Below, piece after piece: positions 45,933 to 57,379 of a DNA stretch of 64,000 bases. Origin of the DNA: Eremomyces bilateralis CBS 781.70 (taxonomy: Eukaryota > Ascomycota > Dothideomycetes > Eremomycetales > Eremomycetaceae). The position numbers were made by a program, and so were the translations under genes. The notes under the pieces were generated by a model that saw nothing but the letters and a program-made list of their open reading frames with translations, ran no database searches and had not been told where the DNA came from. Each line of letters starts with the position of its first letter. Positions within the stretch are counted from its first letter, which is position 1. The stretch spans positions 562,322 to 626,321 of the forward strand of contig NW_022985078.1 in assembly GCF_010015585.1 (NCBI RefSeq), given 5' to 3'.

Positions 45933-47713
45933 TCAAGGTCCCGTCGTAGGCGGGCCACTGAGTTTGAAATATCCGGGCTGCAGCTGCTGGAAAACACCCG
46001 CGGGGTCGTACTTCTCGCTGATGCTGACTAGCTTCGCCTTATTCTCCGCGCCGTAACTAGCGATGACATCTTGGTACTGGCTAGCATAATTCATATACAG
46101 ATAGTCGGCGTCGAGTCCCATTCCCTTCGATTTGGCAATGGCAGCCTTGATGATGGTATCGGCACGAGCAATGACGGCAGCATCGTCGGCAGCGTTGGTC
46201 CACATGTATGCGAGGTTCAAGAGCAGGTAGGGTCCTTTTGCTGGATCGAGGCCAAGCGCGTTACCACCATTGTCAGCCATATGGGTTAAGACTCCTTCCG
46301 TGATGACTTGCATGACGCAAGCGGGGACAATCCCCGCAACATTCTCGATTGGGGCGGTGTTCTCGAGGAACAGTTCGGTGATATAGGCAGCCAGCTCGTA
46401 GTCGAGCTTGAAGGTGGCGGTCCAGTACGATTCGCGGAGACCATGCGGGTTGCTGGAATTGAACTCGAGAGCGATCTCGCTGAGAGATTTGGTTCCGGTG
46501 GTGTCCGAGAGATGGGGGATGTTCACGAACTCCTGGAAGATGCCTGGTGCCGTGCTGATAGGGTCGGTATACTCTAAATCGGCGATGGTGAAATAGAAAC
46601 CGCTCGAGAACCCCGTGACGAGGATCAAAGCCGCTTTCGGGTCGTCGGGGGAGTTGAAGCCGAAATTGATGTATGCATGCAGGGTGGCATCGCGTTCGGT
46701 GGGAGCGTACATTACAACACCTCCCCACATTTTTCCTTGATCAAAGGTCGCGAGTCCAAACTTGGTGACGATTCCAAAGTTGTTTCCGCCACCACGAAGG
46801 GCCCAGTAGAGGTCGGGGTACTTATCCTTGGTGACGGTGACGATGGCACCGGTCGCGGTGACCAACTGCGAGGTTGAGTGAGTTGGAGTGCTGCGGTGCG
46901 TGACCTGTCGAAAGGCGTACCTCATAACTAACGACATTGTCGCACGCCCAGCCGTAGATATTGGAGAAGAAGGAGATTCCTCCACCAAGCGTGAGACCTC
47001 CGGTTCCGATTTCAGCGACACGGCCACCGATGACAGCAAGTCCCAGGGGCTCAAGTTTCGTGTAAACGTCGTACCATTGATTACCAGGTTGAATGTATGC
47101 GACTTTCTTATCCTCCGAAACGGAGACGTCCATCATCATCCTAAGATCCACGGTAATGCCACCCTCGATGCTGGAGGCACCAGCAAAGGCCGCATGGCCG
47201 CCGCTCTTTGCAGCGAAGGGGCACTGGGACAGGCGAGAAATCAAAACAAGGACGGAAACCTCCAGGTTGCTCTTCGGTTGGAAGATGCAGTACGGATTGA
47301 CTTGAGCTTGCATGTCCGACCAGAAATTGGCCGTCCAGCCATCATACTGCGCCGTCTCGGATTGAAGGATCAGGCGGTCACCGTATGCGAGGTTTAGGGT
47401 CTTGCACTGTGGAGGGGGTCAGTCCAACGATCTCATCTTCATGTGTCCCTTTGCAAAAGGGGTTTCCATAACCAAGATTCCAAGAAAAATGTGATCTTAC
47501 AGCTATCGAGCATAGGGGACTCCGCTTGACGAGGCTGTCAGCACCTTGTGCCGCCAGAAGCTCGTCAAGCAAGGAGACGTCGAAGCCCTTGGCATCCAAG
47601 GTATCGACAATGGCCGGAGCATCCATACCGTCCTCTGCAGTAGGAAGATCATCGCCCAAGACAGATAGCAGGGATGTTGCAAGCAACAACAGGGGCGCTA
47701 AAAAGGACCGCAT
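45933..47713 (-). CDS. Secreted FAD-linked oxidase (PCMH plus berberine-bridge domain)
   Basis: Exons 47713-47501, 47406-46921 and 46865-45933 give 543 residues. MRSFLAPLLLLATSLLSVLG is a signal peptide, followed by a proregion ending near LVKRSP (KR dibasic). The FAD-binding PCMH domain has the covalent-flavin histidine in KSGGHAAFAGAS (His at about 142) and GTGGLTLGGGISFF. The second cysteine that gives bicovalent flavin in some relatives is replaced (GGRVAEIGTGG), so single covalent attachment is expected. The C-terminal BBE motif is YMNYASQYQDV with YDPAGVFQQLQPGYFKLSG. Relatives oxidise sugars, alcohols or secondary metabolites. It may have belonged with the broken monooxygenase nearby; that is inference. 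Confidence 0.9.
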
Positions 47714-50700
47714 GCTGAATACGGTTCTCAGAAGCAAGGCAAGCCGATAACGTCGAGAGGAATTAAGGAGGGACGACAAGCGGGAAGCGGAAATATCCGT
47801 CTTCACCTTGTCTATGCTGCAACAGACTTGCAAGGGAAAGGAATAGGGATCGGTTGAGGTGCAGGAAATTTTAAAAAAGGGCTCGACCAGCGTGGATTAA
47901 AAGGAACTGCAGGACTCAATCCTAGTATTCCTAGCACGGCTCATCAACAGCCTGGCGTTGACCCGGAGAACCGATGTCAAGAATACCAGTACTCCGTAGT
48001 GGGCCTTTGTATATTCTGTTAGGACCGAGGCCTTAGATCCGCCCCCACCAGCCGCTCGATAAAGAAGTGTCCGGGATAAAGATTTCTGATGACTACGCTG
48101 TTCATAACTATAAACTGTCAAGCGTCTCAATCGACGGAAGCGTCTCAATCGGCCACGCTATTGGAATGGCGTGTGGACGAACTGGAACGTCGTCAAGGAC
48201 GAGGAAGAAAATATCGAAGCTTTTCTATCTATTAACCAGTGTGCAGAACCCAGCGAGGGGTATTCCGGATGCCAATCTGCAGGAAGTCTGGGGCAAGCCA
48301 TCGTCATTGGGCTATTGCAGATCGGTTAAGCCCACCCACGTGGGTAGAGTAGTGACCATGGCAACCTGGAGTCGTGGACAAGAGGAAATAGTTAATATTA
48401 GGGAATTAGAACATTTCAAGGAGAGTGATTGTATTGGTAGAATCTGGAGAGTGGAGCTCGAAAAATGCCCGAAGAAAATGCCCGAAGCTTTGAGCGAGTG
48501 GGCGAGAGAATGGACATGAGGAGGAGGATGGATAAATGTTAATGCCGACCCATGGTTGAAGGACAGGATTCAGTAATGAGGAAACATGAAATGATAATAA
48601 GAATTATATGGAGAACGAGATATTGAAGGACGCGACCCCTGTTCCTTCACGCGGTGGACGGGCTACCGGCTGGGCCATGCCTACTGTAGACCATGTAGTG
48701 CAGTTCCGACTTCCGCGGACTCTGGTAAGTAGTAGCTAGTTAGTAGTACAGAAGCTAACTAGTTAGTAGCAACGGTTATCGGACGGGTTGAATGCCGATA
48801 TCCGATAGACCGATGCGCTCCCTCTTCATTCGGACTAGAATCTCCAGGTCGATGACATATGGGTTTCCCAATTGACAGATGGAGCATGGACTCATACCTT
48901 CATTCAGTTCATCCCGGTGGGAGACTAGTGACTACGCATAACGCAGTTAGGCTAGATTCCCGACGGGCCGAATGGGGGATGGGAGATGGAATTAGCTGTT
49001 GAACCCTTTGACCATTATTGCAGATGAATATAGAACAGGTCACAAATATGAAAAATCGCAGATGGGGCGTGTTAGACAACCGCCCAGGCATTAGGAAGCA
49101 TTATTCCCGTACTCCGTATCCCGTATCCGTTAGGTATCGGTACTGACTGTCAACAGAATCATGCGAAGGATGCAGAGCCATACGTAGTACATACATAATA
49201 CGGAATACCCCATAGTCGGCAGTCTGATTAATCGATAGCGGACATCTAATTTATTCCCGATGCCCAGGAACTCCATACCGGCAGTACTATGGGCGCAGTT
49301 AGATCGTTCGTATTTGAGTCTGGACTCTCTAGACTCGAGGAGAGAGTAACGTGGCGGTGGTTTGCTGACTTGTTTGAGGCAAAGAACCACGAGGTGACGA
49401 GGATCATGAATCGATGCTAGCAAGATTTGAGTCAGATGGCCGATGGGTGTCATTACTCGTTACTTAGCCTAAGATCAATTGGACAGTTCCCGTTATCCCT
49501 ATCGAGCGAGCATCACAAATTGACATTTGACTGGCAATAATAATAGTACCTGGAATTATTGCCAGGGCTCGGGTGTGAACTGTTAACTGTGAAGCGAGCC
49601 AAGCCCTCGAGTCTTTGGACCCTGAGGCAGTGGGGCTTTTTCGTGTTATCCGTTGAGGCTTCTGCCGCCGGGCCGCATTAATATTGATAATATTATTGTT
49701 GACTGTTGACCGTTAACTGTTGAGCACTTGAGGTGGACTCCAATCTGAACGTCGGACGACTGTAGTCAGCGATCACAGGACTGGAAAAGCTAACATGGAC
49801 TCTGTCATGGATTACTTGCATAACTACTCCCTCGTGCGGTAATAATATGTGCCACGGAATGCCACCTCCTGATCTGGGGGTGGTTTCAAGTTTCAACCCC
49901 CGATAGGCGATACTTATCGAGGAGGATTCGGGGTTTCACGTGCTACGGAGGATTTGGTACAAATCTTGAACTCTTGACACTCGAATCTTGATAGTTGATA
50001 GATAACCAAGTCGTTGAGTTTTATCATGATACCTATGTGTTCCGTAGAATTAGTTAGTTAAGGCGGAAATTAGAATATGGATTCCGTGCATGTTCGCGAA
50101 GCCACATACACAGTGATACACTATACAGTAAGCCTGCAGTAAGCCCCAGGCCAGTGCAACCTGCAGTAGACTGGAGTCAGTGCAGTGGCTTATTTGGCAG
50201 CAATTAATGCAATCAATGACGCCATCTCCACCTCCAATCTCCATCAGACCATCACGAAATTCACCATTCTGCAATTCAGCCTATTCAGCAATCAGGGGAG
50301 CTTGAGGCTTCACATCTCCCACCGGTGGGCCTGTGCAAGATTCACGATAGATAGCTGTGTCAAACTGTCAGACATCGAGGTGTCACCTCCTTACCCAGAA
50401 TCCTTCCGAGGTATCATCTCCTCAGTCTTCACTCGGTCCTCACCAGCTTCACCCTCGGGCCAGCAACCGAAACGAAAGAAAATTCAGAATATGCTAAGTT
50501 ATGGACACAGAGGTCCTTGTATTCCAACAACTTTGCAATATGGGAATCGAAGGCTGGTCTTGGGGCATCGGCCCTAGAAGTATCTGGCCTACTACGTAGT
50601 ATCTTCGACGCCACTCCCGCTTCACTCGTCCAGTCTTTCTAAAAGATTCATGTCGGGGACGAGTGAACATCTCGAGAAAAGCAAAAAGATATGCACCGAC

Positions 50701-51790
50701 GGTCAAATTTTCGCATCCACTTAGGTCTCAAATCACGAAGTCTACGTGTCGGACATGGGTAATGGTGCTCTAACGTTTGACGAACCCTGGCCAGGCCTGG
50801 TCGAAGACCGTGCAAAAGAAAATACTTCCCCCACGATGCGATTATGGTATCAGTCTATATATCGCAGTATCGCACATCTACATGCTCATTTCCCCCCCCT
50901 TACATGTTGGTAGTATTCCCGAATCCCGACTCGCTCGCAGCTGTGTGTATCCACTTTTAACGGCTTCCAACTTGGCAAACCACGATATCGCGGGCTTTCC
51001 CATCACGTCTTGCCAGGTTTGAAACCGTGGAAACGCTACGACCATGGCGGTTGCCCGGTACCTCATTCCAAAGATTTTGAACTGTTCTAGTTCCACATGG
51101 CACGTTACGTCTTGGCCGTTGGGCAGATGTTTGGCTTGCGAATTTGCGATATCGCACAGCCCTGTTCAGTGCTAACATTTTAGCCTACCCAAACCGTGCC
51201 TGCGTACACCCACTTGGGTACACCCACTTGGAGAACCGATCCGGATCCAATCATCGTGGCTGTTGGGATGTCCCGTGTACTACGATATCATTCTAACGAG
51301 GCAGGTGGGCAGGAACCAGGGAGTCAGGAGCCCAGGAGGAGATAGGAGCGGAATTCTGTGCTGAGTGCTGACTCTTGCTTGACAACTGGTTCGTGAGAGG
51401 CGAGACCAGCGAACTTGGGAAGCTTGCCGGAGAGAGATTCGAATTTCAGTCCATTCTTATATTCGCATCGCAGCGCTTCCCGCCTTTTCAGTGTCGATCC
51501 TGTGTCTTATCTTCTCGATTTTCCATCTCATTGCCTCTCTCGTCCATGCGTTTCAAACATTTATGACCGGGAGTTCTGGATGACTCTAGCGCCCGCTGCT
51601 TGGACAAAGTTTCCACCTTTCTGCTTTCCGATCGGATCTCTGCGATCGGATCCACTCGCTCGTCACGATTTCTCTCGTTTCTTGACTCTCTTCACATCCG
51701 CTGGTGGTCACACCACCGCAGCACGACAGATCCAATTCTGAATCGAAAACTTGTCAAGTCGAGTGTTGGAACGTCCAACCCCGGTGAATA
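47714..51790. other. 4-kb stretch with no recognisable gene
   Basis: No frame with a family resemblance, no tRNA fold and no transposase fragment were found. The longest frame (48067-48519, +) looks like chance. It carries TACGGAGTA words at about 47990 and 49109, simple TAGTTAGTAG-like sequence near 48730-48770, and CTGTTGACTGTTGACC-like sequence near 49699. The 3' end (51400-51790) is the pyrimidine-rich promoter of the rhodopsin-domain gene. Confidence 0.6.
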
Positions 51791-53149
51791 ATGTCGTCCA
51801 ACGATTATGTAACGTATAATCGATTGCTCGGTACGGGTGTTGCCATGATAACATTGACGACCATTGTTATCATAAGTCGCTTTGGAATCAGGATATGGAA
51901 AGGAGTATGGTGGCAGGCCGAGGATATTCTCATCTTCCTCGCCTATGCGGTATTCGTATCGCTGGCGGGAATGTACCTCTCCATCAATCACCTCCTGCAG
52001 AGGATTTACGCTGTTACCACTGGACGAGAGGCACTTTATGAAACGATCGAAAATGATTCACGCTATCTGACGAGAATAATGTTTCCTTGTACGATGATGC
52101 TGTGGGTTTCGCTGTGGCTTGTGAAGGCTTCCTTTCTGGTTTGGTATCGGCGCTTGATGAAAGGAATCAAGAAGCAAATGCGGCTGTGGTGGGTAGTCGT
52201 GATACTTTCCGCCGTGGTATGGATTAGCCTCGAGTTGTTATTGACCAGAACACTGTCTAACCGTGACAGATGTTAATCGGCGCTATCGTCTCGGAGTTTA
52301 CTTCGTGTAAATCTCTTTCAGCTTGGTTCACTCCGGGTATGTCGGCAACACTTTCCGGGTCCCTCTAGTCCTCTAACCGTTAACAGGAGAATGTCAATCC
52401 CCCCGAGATATTAAAGCTCAGCTTGCGAGCCTCTGGTATTCCTATGCAGTGGACGTGATCACAGATATTATGGGTAGGATAGCAATTCGCACCTGGAAGG
52501 CGGTTACTGATTGAGATAGTCATGCTGCTACCAATCGGACTCATCTGGAATATCCAGATCTCCCGCTCACAAAAAATCTCTCTGGTTGGAATATTCAGCT
52601 TGGGAATAATCTGCATCATCATGGCCACGATTCGGGTCGTCCAGCTTCGAACACACAATCCTGACTCAAGTCCAGCTCCGCCGTGGCTGGCTTTCTGGGG
52701 GATCATCGAGACAGCAACTGGTAGGTTGGACACATAGGGACTCTATGGGAAGGGGACTGACCATATCCAGCTGTCATCATCGGCTGCCTTCCGGCCTTTG
52801 CCGTGTTTTATCGGACTGTACGCAGCAATCACAAGGGTTACGAAGGCGGCTACGGCGGATACTCGAACAGGTATCGCGAAGGCTATGGAGACGATTCCAG
52901 CCATTTCCCCTCCGGTGCTGGCACAACCGGAAGCTCTGCGCCTCGCCATATCAAGCTTGAAAGCATGGCATCCAAGCCGACCAGAACTGGAAACAGTTTC
53001 TGGGTTGAAAGCTCCACTAGCCAAGAGCATCTAGCGAAGCCTGGCGAGATTGTTGTGACAACCAATGTCCGCGTAAGTATCCCTCTGCCATATTGACAAT
53101 GTTCAATTACTCACATCCCCTCCAGCAGACCCATTCGTCGGATTCATAA
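51791..53149 (+). CDS. Rhodopsin-domain integral membrane protein (PTH11-like)
   Basis: Six exons, 51791-52216, 52270-52336, 52387-52473, 52520-52720, 52771-53072 and 53126-53149, sum to 368 residues. The chain shows the seven-span layout of the fungal rhodopsin-like family. Spans include MITLTTIVIISRF, ILIFLAYAVFVSLAGMYLS, FPCTMMLWVSLWLVKASFLVWY, the cysteine-bearing extracellular loop (FTSCKSL, then ECQSPRD), YSYAVDVITDIM, LLPIGLIWNIQ, GIFSLGIICIIMATIRV and a seventh span ending in YRTVRS. The cytosolic tail is Gly/Tyr-rich then Ser/Thr-rich. Members are putative GPCR-like receptors; ligand unknown. The last exon (QTHSSDS) depends on a GTAAGT donor; without splicing the chain would end a few residues on in VSIPLPY. 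Confidence 0.82.
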
Positions 53150-53320
53150 TCATAGAGCATAGTAATCACTGAGGCAGTTGGGCGTTTCTTGTACAATGCA
53201 GTGTATTATGATTTGACAACTTCAGCGTCAACATTCGATTTCGTTCGAGAATCGTTTGAGCAACAGTTCGAACCACCGATCGTGATGTGTGCAGGAGATA
53301 CCCGCCCTATTATTTCATAT

Positions 53321-55285
53321 TCACGCCATATTTTCGTTATTTACAGACGACCCAGCACATGTCGCCATATCCTTGCTGAGGGTCAACCCGATCGTCTCGT
53401 TCGGAACTTCAGTAACTTGAGGTGATGATTTCTTGCTGGTATCCGGGCTGTCATGCACCACATCGCTCCTCGCTACATAACTGGTATCTAGACCGTCGTA
53501 TACCACGTCGCTCCTCGCTACATAACTGGTATCTAGACCGTCGCGTACCACGTCGCTCATCACATTACTGGTATCCGGGCCGCCGTGTACCACGTCGCTC
53601 GTCATATAACTGGTCACTGTAGCCGTCGTTGTCGTCGTTTCTCGAGACATGCCTGATGACCAGGCAAGTGGATTGCTCGGATCCTCGTCAATGAAGGGGG
53701 GAAGCTGTACGACTTCTTCGGAAATAAGAGTCGGGCGGAGCTGTGTACCAGCTCGTGGATTCCCCATCCCGATCGCCAACAGTAAGACAATTGCTGAAAG
53801 CATGAGGATAACAATATTGCGACGATCCTGTGCTTGGTGGGCAAGGTACGTCTTGAGCAATGTTGTCAGGGGAATCGGGTCGGTATGCAAAGCTCGATGT
53901 CCGTGCAGATCTGGCAGGTTTTCCGATGGCATCGGAGTAGACATGTTTGCAGATCGTTCTTCAGAAGCCGCATCCTCGTTCCTTGACATCTCATTCTGCT
54001 TCTTCCACTCTTGATCGGTGAACATCTTCTCGAACGCTTCTCGTTCCCTTCGTTCCGCGAACTCGGCCTGCTCTTTAGCCTCAGCTTCTGCAAATCGATC
54101 GTCCTCCTCCGCCTGCAGGCGGTCGAGCTCTGTACGGATATCCGAAGGAATGCACAGGTCAACTTCTGCATCCACCCGTTCCATTTCCGACCATGCTGCG
54201 CTCCAGGCGCCGGCCCGCATGAGTCCATTAGCAGCATATACTCGAACATCCCAACGCTTTGATCCGGGAACCATCATCTCGCGTTGACATGTCTGGCAAA
54301 GCCTCTCCTCTTCCGCGATGATGACCTCACATTTGCACCGCGAGTCTGTATCACCTTGGCGGTCATGCACCGTATTGCTGCCAAGCGGCGACACTTCGTT
54401 ATCCGCTTCGCCGCCCCAAAAATGACCACAAGGACCCACGCGAGGTTTTCGAAGCTCGAGGCTCTCCAGCAGCCTTTCTTCGAGCATGTCATATTCCTCT
54501 CGTGGATGAGAAATGAGCACACCTCGTACCGATACCGTCTCACTCAGTGCCTCTTCAAGTCGCCGATAGTCGTTCAAAATGCGTTCCGGGAGCACTGATT
54601 CCATAAGCTCCTGTGACCATGGTCTTGTGACCGGTAGAAGCGTTATATGTAGTAGAACGAGCGGGTACCTTTTCTTTTCGGCGGGCGATATGCCATGGGT
54701 AGTGGAGCGGTGAGAGACAGTATGCGAACGTTCCGAAAAATCGCTCTGGCTCCGTAAACTCGAAGATGAGATCGCATGGTGAGATCGATGAGCACGATGC
54801 ATGCTCATGGGAGTGCTCGTCCGCGAAGGGTGCTGGTCACGACGACGGGACATGCGAGGCGAGGAATATGTTTCCCAAGTCGAAAATGGAGGAGGAGATG
54901 CCATTTGCATAGCGCGAATGGATGAGGGGTTACGGAAAGCTGGGCGCTCTTTTAAGGGGGTGTAAGGAGACCGACTGTCCTCTTCGGAAATCACCGATGG
55001 AGGGAACGACGAAATTGTAGTCGTCGATGTCAGTGCTGACATGCGTCGAGATGCTTGTGATGGATCCGGTAAAATCGGAGGTGAAGATGCCAATTTCGGC
55101 TCTGTGAAGGGCGAGTGTTCTATTGATGGTACCGCATGATCGGAGAACAAGATATCGGGCTCATTTTCTCCACCCCCGTAGTCTTGGACGGAGCTATTAG
55201 ACTCAAATGAATCCCCCTCAAGATGATCATCTTCCGCTTTCGCTGGTGAATCTTCAAAAATGGTGAAGGGGTCGTCGCGAGCCAT
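53321..55285 (-). CDS. Conserved fungal protein with coiled coil and one membrane span
   Basis: Single exon, 654 residues. Residues 1-220 are acidic then Ser-rich and disordered. A conserved core starts at KRYPLVLLHITLLPVTRPWS and includes LPERILNDYRRLEEALSETV, GVLISHPREEYDMLEERLLESLEL and a Cys cluster (CKCEVIIAEEERLCQTCQRE). A charged coiled coil (EEDDRFAEAEAKEQAEFAERREREAFEKMF) follows, then one hydrophobic span (NIVILMLSAIVLLLAIGM) at about residues 500-517. The tail has four imperfect 15-residue repeats. Relatives carry, from memory, the database label 'pathway-specific nitrogen regulator', which the sequence itself does not support; no DNA-binding domain is visible. It is probably a membrane-anchored scaffold. 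Convergent with the rhodopsin-domain gene, 170 bases apart. Confidence 0.8.
   Translation of the reverse strand: MARDDPFTIFEDSPAKAEDDHLEGDSFESNSSVQDYGGGENEPDILFSDHAVPSIEHSPFTEPKLASSPPILPDPSQASRRMSALTSTTTISSFPPSVISEEDSRSPYTPLKERPAFRNPSSIRAMQMASPPPFSTWETYSSPRMSRRRDQHPSRTSTPMSMHRAHRSHHAISSSSLRSQSDFSERSHTVSHRSTTHGISPAEKKRYPLVLLHITLLPVTRPWSQELMESVLPERILNDYRRLEEALSETVSVRGVLISHPREEYDMLEERLLESLELRKPRVGPCGHFWGGEADNEVSPLGSNTVHDRQGDTDSRCKCEVIIAEEERLCQTCQREMMVPGSKRWDVRVYAANGLMRAGAWSAAWSEMERVDAEVDLCIPSDIRTELDRLQAEEDDRFAEAEAKEQAEFAERREREAFEKMFTDQEWKKQNEMSRNEDAASEERSANMSTPMPSENLPDLHGHRALHTDPIPLTTLLKTYLAHQAQDRRNIVILMLSAIVLLLAIGMGNPRAGTQLRPTLISEEVVQLPPFIDEDPSNPLAWSSGMSRETTTTTATVTSYMTSDVVHGGPDTSNVMSDVVRDGLDTSYVARSDVVYDGLDTSYVARSDVVHDSPDTSKKSSPQVTEVPNETIGLTLSKDMATCAGSSVNNENMA
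53445..53610 (-). repeat. 45-bp minisatellite in the tail of the conserved membrane protein
   Basis: About three and a half imperfect 45-bp units, each encoding a version of SDVVYDGLDTSYVAR. Two central units are nearly identical. The unit length keeps the reading frame. Confidence 0.85.
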
Positions 55286-56004
55286 AATTCAGTCCGCAAT
55301 GGTAAGGTGCGATGATGCAAGAAATATCAAGGAAAGAGGCGTGGGAACAAGAATATATATGTACGAGTAAACAGTCCAAGTGAATTAATACCAACTCATA
55401 AAGCCCGATCGACAGGAGGATTAGATACTTACTGAGAATGAGTAGTCTGAATCGAATTCACCGAACGCGTGTCGGTCTAAATATCATGAAGGCGATGATG
55501 GTGTTTGGCTTTTGGGCTCTGTTGACCGAGCAACAGGAGCGAAAACAGTAAGTCGTGACAAACGAGCTCGGCGCCACACATGGACGCCACACGTGGACGC
55601 CACATATCCAGCGCCACACGCTGCAGCCTTATTGCTATTTCCGACCGATCCGTCCGTGATCGTCATGTCGTTACTTTATCAAGAGTGCAAAGAACAAAAA
55701 TGCAGCTTGAAAGTGGTCTCGCCCCTATCCCGAACAGACGGACCTACATTCTCGGACCTTAGTTCTCAGATCTGGTCGGTATTACGATTTACGGAGTACC
55801 GAATACCGAAATCTGTATCCGATGGCGGACTGATTCCGCCCTCTCCCAGACTCTGACAAAGCCCCACTATAAACGGACTTGTCTTGTTAATCAGCCGCTC
55901 CCATCGTCTCCTCCCTATATCTCGACTTCGTGTCGAGTTCAAAAAGGGCGAGCTGTCCGAAAATATACACCTTTGGCCATGCCCCAGCTCTACCACCCAC
56001 CTCA
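55286..56004. other. Intergenic, divergent promoters
   Basis: About 720 bases between divergent genes. It includes a repeated GGACGCCACA-type stretch at 55570-55620 and one TACGGAGTA at 55790. No gene was recognised. Confidence 0.5.
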
Positions 56005-57062
56005 ATGCGCCCTCAACGCATCTTAAGAAGCGTCCCTCTATTGCTTTCCGCTCTCCCTTCCACGGTAGCACAGCAGGCGAGCCATCCCCAAGTGGCGTTT
56101 AATTTCAACCCTTTGGAGCAGACGTTTCATTGGAACGCCTCGTCAGACCCTCGACTTGCCCTCAATATGACCGCTAAATCCGACATTCGAGCTCCGGTCA
56201 TTGCCCTCTCTCATGGTGGAGGACCGATGCCGGTTCTAGGAGACCCGTCTCACGAGAGTATCGTGCGCTCACTAAAGACAAAGGTTCCTAAGATCTTGAA
56301 GCTGGGCACCGAGGACGCTCCTCGAGCAATCGTATTGGTCACTGCGCATTGGTCCCAACAGCAACCGGCCATATCAAGTGCCGAGAAGCATCAGCTGTTT
56401 TATGACTACGGCGGGTTTCCATCCGAGGCCTACTCGCTTCAGTATGATGCACCGGGGAGCCCAGAGATCGCGGAGGAGGTTAGGAAAGCTATGGCTGGTG
56501 AGGGTCTGAAGGCGAAGATGGATGATGTGAGAGGTGAATCGCGACATGCTTAGGAGGCCTTCGAACGTTGATTAATAAACTTTGTCTAGGTTGGGATCAC
56601 GGCGTCTTCATTCCCATGCTCCTGGTCCACCCATCAGCGACGATCCCCATTGTACAAGTTTCCGTTTTGTCTTCCGAGTCGGTCAAAGATCACTACGCGA
56701 TGGGGAGAGCCCTTGGATACCTTCGAGAGCAGAACATCGCTGTAGTCGGATCAGGCTTCGCCTCGTTTCATAACATTCGTACCATGTTCAGTGGAAGGAC
56801 TGGCGACCCGGGGTTTCAGCGGAAGCTACAGGACTGGAATGACGGCTTGAAGGACATTACCATGGAATCAGACGCGGTGAAGCGCGGCCAACGGTTCGAA
56901 GGCTGGAGAGAGCTGCCCATGGCCTATGAAGCTCATCCGCGCGGTGGAGCGGAGCATTTCCTTCCTTTGGTCGTCTGTGCTGGGGCGGCTGGCGATGGCA
57001 AGGCGATGGGGTATGCGGATGAGTTTCTCGGACTGGATATCTGGTCTTATTATTGGGAATAA
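56005..57062 (+). CDS. LigB/DODA-type extradiol ring-opening dioxygenase
   Basis: Non-haem iron dioxygenase family (4,5-DOPA dioxygenase-like) that cleaves catechol rings. Exons 56005-56533 and 56590-57062 give 333 residues. Metal-site histidines are visible in ALSHGGGPMP, VTAHWSQQQP, WDHGVFIPMLLV and GGAEHFLPLVV, the standard set for class III extradiol enzymes. FYDYGGFPSEAYSLQYDAPGSP is a family signature. The N-terminus (MRPQRILRSVPLLLSALPSTVAQQ) looks like a signal or targeting sequence, unusual for this mostly cytosolic family, and the following 45 residues have no counterpart in short members. An upstream in-frame Met at 55930 would hide that signal. The substrate is not predictable. 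Confidence 0.88.
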
Positions 57063-57379
57063 ACGCGGTCAATGAGTACGGATACACGGTGTTGGCGCTT
57101 TGGAGCCGGAAACAGGATGATCCCTAGATAACCCTTCACGCCCCCATATAACCCCCTTTCCTGTCCCTAGCGTATGCATGTCGTGATATGAAAGTCAATG
57201 AAGCGCAAACTAATAATACAGGACTGAAGAACCAGATCGAAAGATCCAATGCCGTCGAACTGCTATAATGATCCATAATGATCCATGGGGTATCAAGCCA
57301 GAAAAGAAGTAATCAAATCCGATGAGCATCTTGGCACGTTTACATCGTTGTGGTATCCATAGTCATGATCAGCATCGCC
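57063..57379. other. Intergenic between convergent genes
   Basis: About 320 bases, containing a duplicated AATGATCCAT near 57268-57286. Otherwise empty. Confidence 0.55.

Noticed and set aside
48067-48519. 150-codon forward frame
   Set aside because: No domain, no signal peptide and no plausible exon partners.
55512-55856. 114-codon forward frame
   Set aside because: It sits in a divergent promoter, includes a TACGGAGTA word and simple repeats, and has no family resemblance.
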